Assembly: GCF_004352915.1 (NCBI RefSeq)
Contig: NZ_SJSY01000075.1
Coordinates: 1-64,000, forward strand
DNA from: Flavobacterium zhairuonense
GTDB taxonomy: Bacteria; Bacteroidota; Bacteroidia; Flavobacteriales; Flavobacteriaceae
Direction of reading: 5' to 3'
DNA: 64,000 bases
Part shown: positions 52,804-61,101 of the stretch, in pieces
Position numbering within the stretch: position 1 is the first letter of the stretch
Layout of the letters: each line of letters begins with the position of its first letter
Position numbers and translations under genes: made by a program
The notes under the pieces: generated by a model
What the model saw: the letters and a program-made list of their open reading frames with translations, nothing else
Told to the model about the DNA's origin: nothing
Database searches by the model: none

Positions 52804-53083
52804 AAATATCCATTGGTTTTTGCCGATTGTTATAAAAAGTAATCAATTCGATATAATCTTGCGTAGTTTCATAATATAATGTGACGTTTCTAGAAATGAC
52901 AATACTTCGGCATTTTAATTTTGGATTATATTTTCCAAGTGAAGGATTATTTTCCAACAAAGTTATAATGTGTAAAACGTCCTTGATAAATTTTTGAGCT
53001 ATGAGCGGTGACCAAAAATGTTTAAGATAATTCTCAATAGTATCAAGGTTATACTCTGCTTTTTTAGACCAAATAATCTTCAT
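52796..53083 (-). CDS. ParE/RelE-superfamily toxin-like protein
   Basis: 95 aa. MKIIWSKKAEYNLDTIENYL ... AQKFIKDVLHIITLLENNPS ... LYYETTQDYIELITFYNNRQ fits the ParE/RelE fold: a short first strand, two helices, then a beta-sheet ending in FYNNRQ. ParE toxins target gyrase and RelE toxins cut mRNA; the target here cannot be told. Transcribed from its own strand toward the HTH gene, with a TAAATTTG box 20 nt upstream. Full length for the family, no frameshift, so it is probably functional. Confidence 0.82.
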   Translation of the reverse strand: MKIIWSKKAEYNLDTIENYLKHFWSPLIAQKFIKDVLHIITLLENNPSLGKYNPKLKCRSIVISRNVTLYYETTQDYIELITFYNNRQKPMDIFI

Positions 53084-53102
53084 TGTAAATTTTGAATATT
53101 TA

Positions 53103-53110
53103 CAAATTTA
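53103..53110 (-). promoter_or_regulatory. -7 box of the ParE-like gene
   Basis: CAAATTTA on plus (TAAATTTG on minus) exactly matches TAnnTTTG, 20 nt from the start at 53083. Suggests the toxin is transcribed independently. Confidence 0.45.
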
Positions 53111-53139
53111 TAAAAATAAACTTACAAAATATTAAATTC

Positions 53140-54096
53140 TTACAACTCAATCTTCTTCCCTTGCACAGGATAAATAATCTTCAAACCTAAATCATTTTGA
53201 CTTTTTAATTGCTCTTTAATTTTGGCAATATTTTTAGCAGGCGGTTTTAGATGTGTAATGATGATTTTGAAGTTGTTAAGCGAACTTTTTCCGGCTAATT
53301 CTTCTAAAACATGAAGTTCAGTCATTAAATGATTTGGGGTTAAATGCCCGAATAAAAATTTGTCTGGCTGTTCATTTGGGAATGAAACTTCGATAAAAAT
53401 TCCTTTCAATTGTTTACTTTGAACTAATGGCGCAATTGCCGTCCATAATGCTTTAAGTTTATCGCTTTTTTCAACAGAATCTGGACCAGTGTCACCTAGA
53501 TATAAAGCATAAGAATCTTCGCTTTTTATTAAAAATGCAGTACTTTCAAACGGATTGACATGACTCAGTGAAAAAGCTTTTACCGTCATTTTTGTATTTG
53601 AAATAGGAGTTTCTTCACCTAGGTTTAAAGTTTGAAAATGATATTTTTTCAGTGGAAATCCTACGCCTTTATCTCCAAAATTGGCCCAAGTTTCATCGTT
53701 GAAATAGTGATTTTCCATCATTTCCATGCATTTTTCAGTTGCATAAACTGTTTTTGAAGAATCGGCTGGAGAGTTGATTATTAATCCTGAAACGTGATCT
53801 AAATGTGCGTGCGAAATAAAATATCCTTTAATGTATTTGCGCAAGACTTCGCTGGTTGAAACTTTAAAAACTTTATTCTCAATTGCTTTTTCGATTCCCG
53901 CATTTATAGTTCCGGCGTCCAGACAAATAAAATCTTTTGTATTGGAGGGGGCTATTAAATATGCTGAAAGATTTTTTTCATCGATTCCACCTTTTATTCC
54001 GAGTGGAACGACTTGAAATGATGATTTTTCTTTTTGAGAGAAAGCGTTTGTCGAAATCAATAGCAAACAGAGTAAAAGCCTACTGAAAATGGTCAT
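53140..54096 (-). CDS. Class II 3',5'-cyclic nucleotide phosphodiesterase-like metallo-beta-lactamase-fold protein
   Basis: 318 aa from the ATG at 54096. A GTG at 54126 would add ten residues, but the ATG places the signal peptide (MTIFSRLLLCLLLISTNAFS) at the very N-terminus. The HAHLDH metal motif is followed by the class II PDE arrangement (SHVNPFESTAFLIKSEDSYA; LYLGDTGPDSVEKSDKL; EVSFPNEQPDKFLFGHLTPN). The enzyme would hydrolyse cAMP or cGMP; with a signal peptide it acts in the periplasm or outside, so it may degrade extracellular cyclic nucleotides. Monocistronic, divergent from the dehydrogenase gene. Confidence 0.88.
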   Translation of the reverse strand: MTIFSRLLLCLLLISTNAFSQKEKSSFQVVPLGIKGGIDEKNLSAYLIAPSNTKDFICLDAGTINAGIEKAIENKVFKVSTSEVLRKYIKGYFISHAHLDHVSGLIINSPADSSKTVYATEKCMEMMENHYFNDETWANFGDKGVGFPLKKYHFQTLNLGEETPISNTKMTVKAFSLSHVNPFESTAFLIKSEDSYALYLGDTGPDSVEKSDKLKALWTAIAPLVQSKQLKGIFIEVSFPNEQPDKFLFGHLTPNHLMTELHVLEELAGKSSLNNFKIIITHLKPPAKNIAKIKEQLKSQNDLGLKIIYPVQGKKIEL

Positions 54097-54277
54097 AATT
54101 GTTATTTTATGTAATGCAAATTTCACTAAATAAATCCAATAAATAAGACCTGATTTCTGTTAATACTATTAAATAATCTTAATTTTACTCTTATTTATGA
54201 ATTCATTTCAATTTGAAATTAATTCTAAAAGAATATCTTTACATAAAAATATAACAATTTTAACTAAAAAAGTTACA

Positions 54278-55831
54278 ATGACAACAATAGCATCACAATT
54301 TGGCATGAATGAAGCACTGGAAAAGCTAGGAATTAAACTAGTAAACGAAGGAACTTCAACAGGGGTGGAGAATTTTTCATCAGGCGAAATCTTAGATAGT
54401 TTTTCTCCTGTAGATGGAAAACTAATAGCATCAGTAAAAACTTCTACACTTGAAGATTATGAGAAAGTAATGCGCGCAGCGACGGAAGCTTTCAAAGCTT
54501 TTAGATTAATTCCTGCGCCACAACGCGGTGAAATTGTGCGTCAGTTTGGTGAAAAATTACGTCAGAATAAAGAAGCTTTAGGAAAATTGGTTTCTTATGA
54601 AATGGGAAAATCATTGCAGGAAGGTTATGGTGAAGTGCAAGAAATGATAGATATCTGTGACTTTGCTGTTGGTTTGTCACGCCAATTACACGGATTAACA
54701 ATGCATTCTGAGCGTCCTGGACATAGAATGTATGAGCAATATCATCCGTTGGGAATTGTCGGAATTATTTCGGCATTTAATTTCCCTGTTGCGGTTTGGT
54801 CTTGGAACACCGCTTTGGCTTGGATTTCTGGCGATGTTTGTGTTTGGAAACCTTCTGAAAAAACACCTCTTTGTGGTATTGCTTGTCAAAACATAATCGC
54901 TCAAGTTATCAAAGAAAACAATTTGCCAGAAGGAATTTCTTGCTTGGTAAATGGAGATTATAAAATAGGGGAGTTGCTGACTAAAGATACTCGTATTCCG
55001 TTAGTTTCTGCAACAGGTTCTACCAGAATGGGTAAAATCGTTGCACAAGCTGTTGCTGCTCGATTAGGAAAATCATTATTGGAATTGGGAGGAAACAATG
55101 CCATTATAGTTACTCCAGATGCAGATATTAAAATGACAGTTATTGGTGCTGTTTTTGGAGCTGTTGGAACGGCTGGTCAGCGTTGTACATCAACTCGAAG
55201 ATTGATTATTCACGAAAGTATTTACGATAAAGTAAAAGATGCACTAGTTGCAGCTTACAAACAATTGAGAATTGGGAATCCGCTTGACGAAAATAATCAC
55301 GTTGGGCCACTTATTGACACCCATGCAGTGGAACAATATGCAGTAGCTTTAAATAAAGTAGTTGCCGAAGGCGGAAAAGTTCTAGTCGAAGGCGGTGTGC
55401 TTTCTGGAGAAGGATACGAAAGTGGTTGTTATGTAAAACCGGCAATTGCTGAGGCTGAAAATTCATTTGCAATTGTACAGCACGAAACTTTTGCTCCAGT
55501 TTTGTATTTAATAAAATATTCTGGAGAAGTTGACAATGCAATCGAAATTCAGAATGGAGTTGCTCAAGGATTATCTTCAGCAATTATGACAAACAATCTA
55601 CGTGAAGCAGAAAGATTTTTGTCAGTAACAGGCTCTGATTGTGGAATTGCGAATGTAAATATCGGAACCTCTGGAGCTGAGATCGGTGGTGCTTTTGGTG
55701 GTGAAAAAGAAACAGGAGGCGGGCGTGAATCTGGATCTGATGCTTGGAAAATCTATATGAGACGTCAAACAAATACGATTAATTATACAACGAATCTTCC
55801 TTTGGCACAAGGAATTAAATTTGATTTGTAA
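54278..55831 (+). CDS. Aldehyde dehydrogenase of the ALDH7 / L-piperidine-6-carboxylate dehydrogenase type
   Basis: 517 aa from the ATG at 54278; the 27-codon in-frame extension from 54197 is AT-rich and not family-like. Catalytic Cys in GTAGQRCTSTRR, general-base Glu in LELGGNN, and the N-terminal region (YHPLGIVGIISAFNFPVAVW then SWN) characteristic of ALDH7/antiquitin-like enzymes. It oxidises alpha-aminoadipic semialdehyde (P6C) to alpha-aminoadipate in lysine catabolism. No lysine aminotransferase gene is adjacent. A terminator follows. Confidence 0.93.
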   Translation: MTTIASQFGMNEALEKLGIKLVNEGTSTGVENFSSGEILDSFSPVDGKLIASVKTSTLEDYEKVMRAATEAFKAFRLIPAPQRGEIVRQFGEKLRQNKEALGKLVSYEMGKSLQEGYGEVQEMIDICDFAVGLSRQLHGLTMHSERPGHRMYEQYHPLGIVGIISAFNFPVAVWSWNTALAWISGDVCVWKPSEKTPLCGIACQNIIAQVIKENNLPEGISCLVNGDYKIGELLTKDTRIPLVSATGSTRMGKIVAQAVAARLGKSLLELGGNNAIIVTPDADIKMTVIGAVFGAVGTAGQRCTSTRRLIIHESIYDKVKDALVAAYKQLRIGNPLDENNHVGPLIDTHAVEQYAVALNKVVAEGGKVLVEGGVLSGEGYESGCYVKPAIAEAENSFAIVQHETFAPVLYLIKYSGEVDNAIEIQNGVAQGLSSAIMTNNLREAERFLSVTGSDCGIANVNIGTSGAEIGGAFGGEKETGGGRESGSDAWKIYMRRQTNTINYTTNLPLAQGIKFDL

Positions 55832-55848
55832 AATAGAAGTTTAAATCA

Positions 55849-55883
55849 AAACCGCTTTTTCATGATAAATGAAAAGGCGGTTT
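55849..55883. terminator. Terminator after the aldehyde dehydrogenase
   Basis: AAACCGCTTTTTCAT pairs with ATGAAAAGGCGGTTT (one bulge), followed by T7. Confidence 0.85.
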
Positions 55884-55937
55884 TTTTATTGCTTGTTTTT
55901 GTAGTATTTTACGTATGGTTTTTTAAAATTTCAAAGA

Positions 55938-56696
55938 ATGGGAATGAGATGTAAATTATTTTTGCTATTACTAATGATGGTTATTTTTAGTTGTAATAAA
56001 AAGTCTGATATAAAATCTACGACTTCAGTTAAAGACAGTTTAAATCAACATTTTCCTGAAGAAGATTTTGAAGAAGATGGGAGTGATGTAGTAACTATAA
56101 AAGATTTGAAATTTCCATCAACAGGAAAAAATATTGAGGATTTTGTTTTAGAGCCTTGTGAAATAAAAATGAAAGCAGAAGGTTTTCTTAATGATGATGA
56201 GCTTAAGGATATTGTAATTGTACTACAAAATGAAAATGATAGCCAAGATTCTCGTGCAGTCTTGGTTCTCTTAAAACAGGAAACGGGAGAATATAAACTT
56301 CAGGATGTTTCTTGGGAAGCCTTAGATCCTGAATATACGGAAAATGGTTATCAGGTATATACGTCAGAGGAGATTTCTATAGAGAATAAAATATTGCATA
56401 TTATGCTTCAGAGTGGTGGTGGACCTCCTGGTACAAGAGAAACATTGTATAAATATGTAAATAATGATTTTGTTCTAATAGAGATGCATACTTTTAGTGC
56501 TGGAGCTGGTGCTCATATGGTAAGTGATTATAATTTGATGACGGGAGTTGTTGAACATGAAGTAACAAATACGCTAAATGACAGTATTCCAGCTAAAAAT
56601 GAAATTAAAAAATTTGAATTGAAACGACAAATGTTATTTGCCAAAGACAATCCCAACACTGTTTTAGAAGATCTACCAGGATCAGAGAATTTTTAA
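55938..56696 (+). CDS. Hypothetical lipoprotein
   Basis: 252 aa. MGMRCKLFLLLLMMVIFSC is a lipoprotein signal (Cys19; Met3 is an alternative start), followed by NKKSDIKSTTSV and an acidic stretch (FPEEDFEEDGSDV). The middle (KAEGFLNDDELKDIVIVLQN) looks like a degenerate FG-GAP/VCBS-type Ca-binding loop (D-x-D-x-D/N pattern). The remainder forms a beta-rich domain with GGGPPGTRETLYKYVNNDFV. No named family assigned. Standalone gene between two terminators. Confidence 0.78.
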   Translation: MGMRCKLFLLLLMMVIFSCNKKSDIKSTTSVKDSLNQHFPEEDFEEDGSDVVTIKDLKFPSTGKNIEDFVLEPCEIKMKAEGFLNDDELKDIVIVLQNENDSQDSRAVLVLLKQETGEYKLQDVSWEALDPEYTENGYQVYTSEEISIENKILHIMLQSGGGPPGTRETLYKYVNNDFVLIEMHTFSAGAGAHMVSDYNLMTGVVEHEVTNTLNDSIPAKNEIKKFELKRQMLFAKDNPNTVLEDLPGSENF

Positions 56697-56701
56697 ATAA
56701 G

Positions 56702-56729
56702 AAAAGGCTTCCATATTTGGAAGCCTTTT
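56702..56729. terminator. Bidirectional terminator
   Basis: 11-bp stem AAAAGGCTTCC (56702-56712) with GGAAGCCTTTT (56719-56729) between convergent genes ending at 56696 (plus) and 56764 (minus). Confidence 0.88.
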
Positions 56730-56763
56730 ACTTTAAAATTAAGTTAGTTAAGTTTGAATTAGT

Positions 56764-59610
56764 TTATTTTTTAAGAATAGTTTGATTGAATGAACCGTTA
56801 TTGGTGTAAACTTTTACCAAATAAGTTCCCGAGATTAATTGACTTAAATCGATGCTTTCAGCATTTTTCCCTGCACTGCTTACTAATGTACCAGATATAT
56901 TATAAACTAAAACTTGTTCTATAGTTTGAGTTGATTTTGCAAAATACAAAATATCAGTCACTGGGTTTGGATATAAAACAACTTTCGAGGTTTCAGGTTC
57001 CGCAATAACTTCAGCAGTTTTTGACATTCTTAAAGTACTTCCTGAATTATATACTGTGCTAATATAGAATAAATTAGCAACAGAACCTTTTGTAATAGTG
57101 TGAGAACCTGCAGCAATTGATGCAGTTACAATGCCTGCTGATGCAGTATAAGAAACATTGTCAACTTTGATTGTTCCTGTAAAATTTGAATCGAATACTA
57201 AAGTTAAAGTTGAAGCACTTGTTGTTGTGTATGTAATAGAAGTGCTAGTTTCAATTTTTAAACGTTTAGTTAAAGTTAGTCCATTGTATGTTACTGAACC
57301 ATCTGTAGAATTCATATTCCCAGTAATTGAATAGAAAGTACTTGTTTTTCCTGAAGTTGTGAAATTATGAATTTCATCTCCGCTTGGTGTTCCAGTAGTC
57401 ACTGTAATTGTTCCTGAACCTGTTGCTGGCGTTCCTGTTCCTGTTGTTGCAATTGAGTACGATATTGTTGCTGTTGGAGTTCCAGTAATTGTAATTGTTT
57501 TAGCAGTTGTGTTTTTGACAAAACTAATTCCAGATGCTGGCAAACCAGTTACAGTTGCATCTGTAGCAGTTCCTCCCCAAGTGAAAACAATTGAAGATAT
57601 CGCTGTTCCGCTAGCAACAGTTTGATTGTTGTTTGTTGTAGAAGTCAAAGTTTGAGCGCCTGCAGCTGTAACTGTAATCGTTCCAGAACCTGTTGCTGGA
57701 GTTCCAGTTCCTGTAGTTGCAATTGAATAAGATACAGTTGCTGTTGGTGTTCCAGTAATTGTGATTGTCTTTGCGGTTGTGTTTTTCACAAAACTAAGTC
57801 CAGACGCTGGCAAACCTGTTACAGTGGCATCTGTAGCATCTCCACCCCATGTGAATACAATTGATGCGATTGCTGTTCCGCTACTTACTGTTTGGTTTTC
57901 ATTTCCTGTTGAAGTAAGTGTTTGCGAACTCGCGGGAGGATTTCCTTCTCCTTGAACCGAAACTAAAGCTCCACTATAATTTGTCAATGCAGATTTTAGT
58001 GCTGTAATTACAAGTGAAGAAGTATCATCGACACTATTGTCAAATACCCATTTTAAATCTCCTCCAGAAACGCGCCCAGCGTATTGTGTTACTTTGGTTT
58101 TTGCAATTGCTGGCTCATCAATCACTAAATTTTTCACATATAAAGAGGCATCCGTATCAAAGTTGTTATATGAATTTGCTCCTGATTTTGATTTAATTGT
58201 ACTGCTTACAGTTTCGCCTCTTGTTGTTGCTACATAAGCATCAAAATCTGTTGTTGAACTTATTTTTCCTGAAATATTATATAACGGATTCGGATCATTA
58301 TAAGCCACAAATCGCATATTATTTGTTCCGTTGGAAGCATCAAAAGTATTATTGTATGCTTTTATAAATCCGCCGGCTTCGCCTGAGAATGTTCCCATTG
58401 TTCCGGCATTGTTTACCTGATTTGCTTCGTCCCAGATATCTGTTCCTTGCAAAGAAGTCAACATTGGATGTTTAGCATTTCTGAAATAATTTCCTTCTAC
58501 AAAAAGTGAAGATCCCATTGTAGATCCAGCTCCGTATTTCGCATTTCCATCATAGTAATTGTTGTAAATATGAGCTGAATAATAACGAACTCTTGGATGA
58601 CGGGAATCAGAATGGTCGAACCAGTTGTGATGATATGTGATGTACAAACCGGTTGTTGTTCCTTCGCTTAAGCCCAAAAGACTTGCTTTTCCGTTGTCCC
58701 AAAAGTGGTTGTAAGATAAGGTGATATAAGTTGAAGATTTGTTATCCAATGCTCCATCTCCTTTAATTTGATCAGCATCACTTCCTGCATTTCCATAAAA
58801 TAAGTCGCAGTTGTGAACCCAAATATGATCATTATCTTGTTGCATTCCAACATTGTCGCCGGCTGTACTGTTGCAGTTCATAAAACCAAGATTGCTTACT
58901 TCGATATTTGAAGCCGATTTTAAACGAACGCCCCAACCATTTGCAACAGCATCATTTCCAATTCCTTCAATTGTTACGTAGCTTGATGCATTATTTGCAT
59001 TTTCGATTACGACATCGCCACCTTCCATAACTGTCATGTCTGTGATGTTTCCAATTAATCGGATGATGAACGGACGAGTATCTTTTCCCTTTTTGATTGC
59101 ATATAAAATATTTTGCAAACCAACGCAAGGATTAGCACTTGCTCCAGTAATGTTCATCGAAATGGTGTTTTTTGTGTTTTGCGTAATGTACAAAATTACT
59201 GCATTGTCTTTAGGTGTTCCGTCAGCTTTGTAACCACCCGGAACTCTGCCACTTTCAAAGGCAAATCCGTTTCGATCGTGTGCGGAAACTGTCAACGAAC
59301 TTGTTGTAGATCCAGTTCCTTCCACTCCAGAAATCACGGGTTTTACTTTTACAGTGTATGATCCAGCTTTCAATCCTGGAATATCAGCTCGAAAATAGCT
59401 TCCGTAGCTTCGGATGAGCTGATCATCAATTTTTCTGTCGGTAATTCCATTGCCAGAATAATAGACATTGTAGGTTTGTGCATTACTGACCGGTTGCCAT
59501 TTTACAAAAGCAGTTTCAAGCCAGCCCGATGCTTCTGTAATTGTAACTTGTTGTGCCCAAGTTTGGACGCAAAAAAGAAAAACGAAAACGAAAAGTAGGT
59601 TTTTTTTCAT
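56764..59610 (-). CDS. T9SS-secreted PL1 family pectate lyase
   Basis: 948 aa. Signal peptide MKKNLLFVFVFLFCVQTWAQ; fibronectin-III-like domain (about 20-110, LETAFVKWQPVSNAQTYNVY); right-handed beta-helix lyase domain about 115-540 with calcium and catalytic signatures (DNDHIWVHNCDLFYG, DADQIKGDGALDNK, SDSRHPRVR). Then two near-identical 90-residue Ig-like repeats (57655-57924 and 57398-57654), a beta-sandwich with DEIHNFTTSGKTSTFYSITG that may be a CBM, and a T9SS type A tail (VVLYPNPVTDILYFAKS; LVKVYTNNGSFNQTILKK). It cleaves polygalacturonate by beta-elimination outside the cell. No other pectin gene is in the window, so it is an isolated lyase. Confidence 0.94.
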   Translation of the reverse strand: MKKNLLFVFVFLFCVQTWAQQVTITEASGWLETAFVKWQPVSNAQTYNVYYSGNGITDRKIDDQLIRSYGSYFRADIPGLKAGSYTVKVKPVISGVEGTGSTTSSLTVSAHDRNGFAFESGRVPGGYKADGTPKDNAVILYITQNTKNTISMNITGASANPCVGLQNILYAIKKGKDTRPFIIRLIGNITDMTVMEGGDVVIENANNASSYVTIEGIGNDAVANGWGVRLKSASNIEVSNLGFMNCNSTAGDNVGMQQDNDHIWVHNCDLFYGNAGSDADQIKGDGALDNKSSTYITLSYNHFWDNGKASLLGLSEGTTTGLYITYHHNWFDHSDSRHPRVRYYSAHIYNNYYDGNAKYGAGSTMGSSLFVEGNYFRNAKHPMLTSLQGTDIWDEANQVNNAGTMGTFSGEAGGFIKAYNNTFDASNGTNNMRFVAYNDPNPLYNISGKISSTTDFDAYVATTRGETVSSTIKSKSGANSYNNFDTDASLYVKNLVIDEPAIAKTKVTQYAGRVSGGDLKWVFDNSVDDTSSLVITALKSALTNYSGALVSVQGEGNPPASSQTLTSTGNENQTVSSGTAIASIVFTWGGDATDATVTGLPASGLSFVKNTTAKTITITGTPTATVSYSIATTGTGTPATGSGTITVTAAGAQTLTSTTNNNQTVASGTAISSIVFTWGGTATDATVTGLPASGISFVKNTTAKTITITGTPTATISYSIATTGTGTPATGSGTITVTTGTPSGDEIHNFTTSGKTSTFYSITGNMNSTDGSVTYNGLTLTKRLKIETSTSITYTTTSASTLTLVFDSNFTGTIKVDNVSYTASAGIVTASIAAGSHTITKGSVANLFYISTVYNSGSTLRMSKTAEVIAEPETSKVVLYPNPVTDILYFAKSTQTIEQVLVYNISGTLVSSAGKNAESIDLSQLISGTYLVKVYTNNGSFNQTILKK
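57398..57654 (-). repeat. Ig-like repeat unit B in the pectate lyase
   Basis: Encodes QTLTSTTNNNQTVASGTAIS through GSGTITVTT. About 90 percent identical in protein to unit A, with an exact 270-nt period between unit starts. Confidence 0.9.
57655..57924 (-). repeat. Ig-like repeat unit A in the pectate lyase
   Basis: Encodes QTLTSTGNENQTVSSGTAIA through ITVTAAGA, 90 codons; see unit B. Confidence 0.9.
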
Positions 59611-59678
59611 AATTGTTTTGGTTAAGATAGTTAATAAATATTATTTGTGGTTTTGATTCATCTTTTACAATTTTAATT

Positions 59679-59692
59679 GTAATCGATTACAC
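59679..59692 (-). promoter_or_regulatory. LacI-type operator palindrome upstream of the pectate lyase gene
   Basis: TGTAATCGATTACA is a perfect 14-nt palindrome with a central CG, the form bound by LacI/GalR family regulators. It lies 69 nt from the start codon at 59610. The regulator is not in the window; LacI-family control is inferred from motif shape. Confidence 0.6.
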
Positions 59693-59764
59693 AAAAATAT
59701 ATAAATTTTTGATATTCGTAATTATTTGATTAAATAAAAATATATTACTTAAAAAAATATGCAA

Positions 59765-59825
59765 AAATATAATCATTATGTAATAAATTGCATGAATTGT
59801 AATTTATTACATAATGATTATATTT
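59765..59825. repeat. 25-bp perfect AT-rich inverted repeat
   Basis: AAATATAATCATTATGTAAT... (59765-59789) is the exact reverse complement of 59801-59825 around an 11-nt loop (GCATGAATTGT). Its arms contain ATGTAATAAATT, partly like half the nearby operator (GTAAT). Role unknown. Confidence 0.85.
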
Positions 59826-60120
59826 ATCGTGAAGTCCTATTTTTACTACGTTTTTGTAATCAGTTAAATGGAAGCTGATTCTAAAATTTAACTTTTTTGA
59901 TGATTTTTTAAATTTTAATGGCGCTTCTAATTTAAATAAGAAATAGATTACTTTTAAAGATTGGTCTTTGAGAAATTTGCTCGAAAAATTATTTTTAATA
60001 TCTTTTTTTAAGAAGGAAAACTATAGATTTGATTTGTTTTCGGTGAAGTTTTTGAGAAAAAAACACACTTCAGAGAAGATCTTTTTGGAAGGTCATTTTA
60101 TCAAAATAAATGACAAAAAA

Positions 60121-60148
60121 AAGCCTTTTTGAATTTTCAAAAAGGCTT
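60121..60148 (-). terminator. Terminator of the Bax inhibitor-1 family gene
   Basis: 12-bp stem AAGCCTTTTTGA (60121-60132) with TCAAAAAGGCTT (60137-60148); on the minus strand T6 follows. Confidence 0.85.
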
Positions 60149-60169
60149 AAAATATAAGGTTGGAAAAAA

Positions 60170-60940
60170 TTACTTTTTCGATAATTTAGATAGAAGTCTT
60201 AAGAATTCAATATACAACCAAACTAATGTGATTACTAATCCCATAGCTCCGTACCATTCCATGAATTTAGGCATTCTTTGTTGCGCTCCTTGTTCAATTT
60301 GATCGAAATCTAAGAATAAGTTTAAAGCAGCGATTACAATAACAAAAACACTGATTCCAATGCTTATCATTGAATTTCCGTAATGAACAGGAGTGAAATT
60401 GAAAATTAATGAAGCAATCCAAGAAATTAAATAGTAAGTTGCGATTGCCAATGTAGCTGCAACTACAACCGATTTAAATGTTTCGTTAACTTTTACAATT
60501 CCAAATTTATACAAGCCTAAACAAACTAAAAAAGTCACTAAAGTTGCACCAACAGCATTGATGACGATTCCAGGATACATGGCTTCAAAAATTGCAGATA
60601 TTCCTCCAATGAACAAACCTTCAAATAATGCATAGCCAGGTGCTAAATATGGAGAATATTCTGGCTTGAAAGCTGAAATTAATACTAATATCAATCCAAC
60701 AATTGCGCCGCCCATTGCAGGCAACATTATGTTCATTCCATTAAAAGCCATCCACCAAGTTACCATGGCAGCACCAGTAAGAATTAAAAATAAAATAGCT
60801 GTTTTGTTAATTGTACCAGAAACAGTCATTTCTTGATTGTAATCAATAATTTGTGCTTCGTGTACTTCTTCAGCTCTTGAAACAGCATTTGATGAAAAAC
60901 GTTTGCTGTTTAAAAATGGATTTTTTGAATTGAAAGCCAT
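60170..60940 (-). CDS. Bax inhibitor-1 / YccA family membrane protein
   Basis: 256 aa. A cytoplasmic N-terminus of about 45 residues (SKNPFLNSKRFSSNAVSRAE) is followed by six or seven membrane helices (AILFLILTGAAMVTWWMAFN; GLFIGGISAIFEAMYPGIVI; FMEWYGAMGLVITLVWLYIE and others). The FDQIEQGAQQ segment is the conserved Asp-containing pore motif of the BI-1 family, whose members act as pH-sensitive calcium leak channels in the inner membrane. Physiological role in Bacteroidota is not established. Own promoter and terminator. Confidence 0.92.
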   Translation of the reverse strand: MAFNSKNPFLNSKRFSSNAVSRAEEVHEAQIIDYNQEMTVSGTINKTAILFLILTGAAMVTWWMAFNGMNIMLPAMGGAIVGLILVLISAFKPEYSPYLAPGYALFEGLFIGGISAIFEAMYPGIVINAVGATLVTFLVCLGLYKFGIVKVNETFKSVVVAATLAIATYYLISWIASLIFNFTPVHYGNSMISIGISVFVIVIAALNLFLDFDQIEQGAQQRMPKFMEWYGAMGLVITLVWLYIEFLRLLSKLSKK

Positions 60941-60964
60941 AGTTTAAATACATTTAGATGAACT

Positions 60965-60972
60965 CAAATATA
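60965..60972 (-). promoter_or_regulatory. -7 box of the Bax inhibitor-1 family gene
   Basis: CAAATATA on plus (TATATTTG on minus), exact TAnnTTTG, 25 nt from the start at 60940. Confidence 0.5.
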
Positions 60973-61048
60973 GGAAGTTTTTTTTAAGTCTATTAGTTTG
61001 AATAGAAATTTTTAACATGAATTTTTCTTGAAAAAATAAGGCCAAAAA

Positions 61049-61081
61049 AATGTCCATCAAAAGCAATTCTTAATGGACATT
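61049..61081 (-). terminator. Terminator of nuoN (end of the complex I operon)
   Basis: 9-bp stem AATGTCCAT (61049-61057) with ATGGACATT (61073-61081), T7 on the minus-strand side. Marks nuoN as the last gene of the operon. Confidence 0.82.
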
Positions 61082-61101
61082 ATAATATCTTTTGAAAAAT
61101 T

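Larger units (their letters stand above)
59611..60169. other. 559-nt intergenic region upstream of the pectate lyase gene
   Basis: Strongly AT-rich. Contains the operator palindrome at 59679-59692, a 25-bp inverted repeat at 59765-59825 and the terminator at 60121-60148. No supported ORF. Confidence 0.75.
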
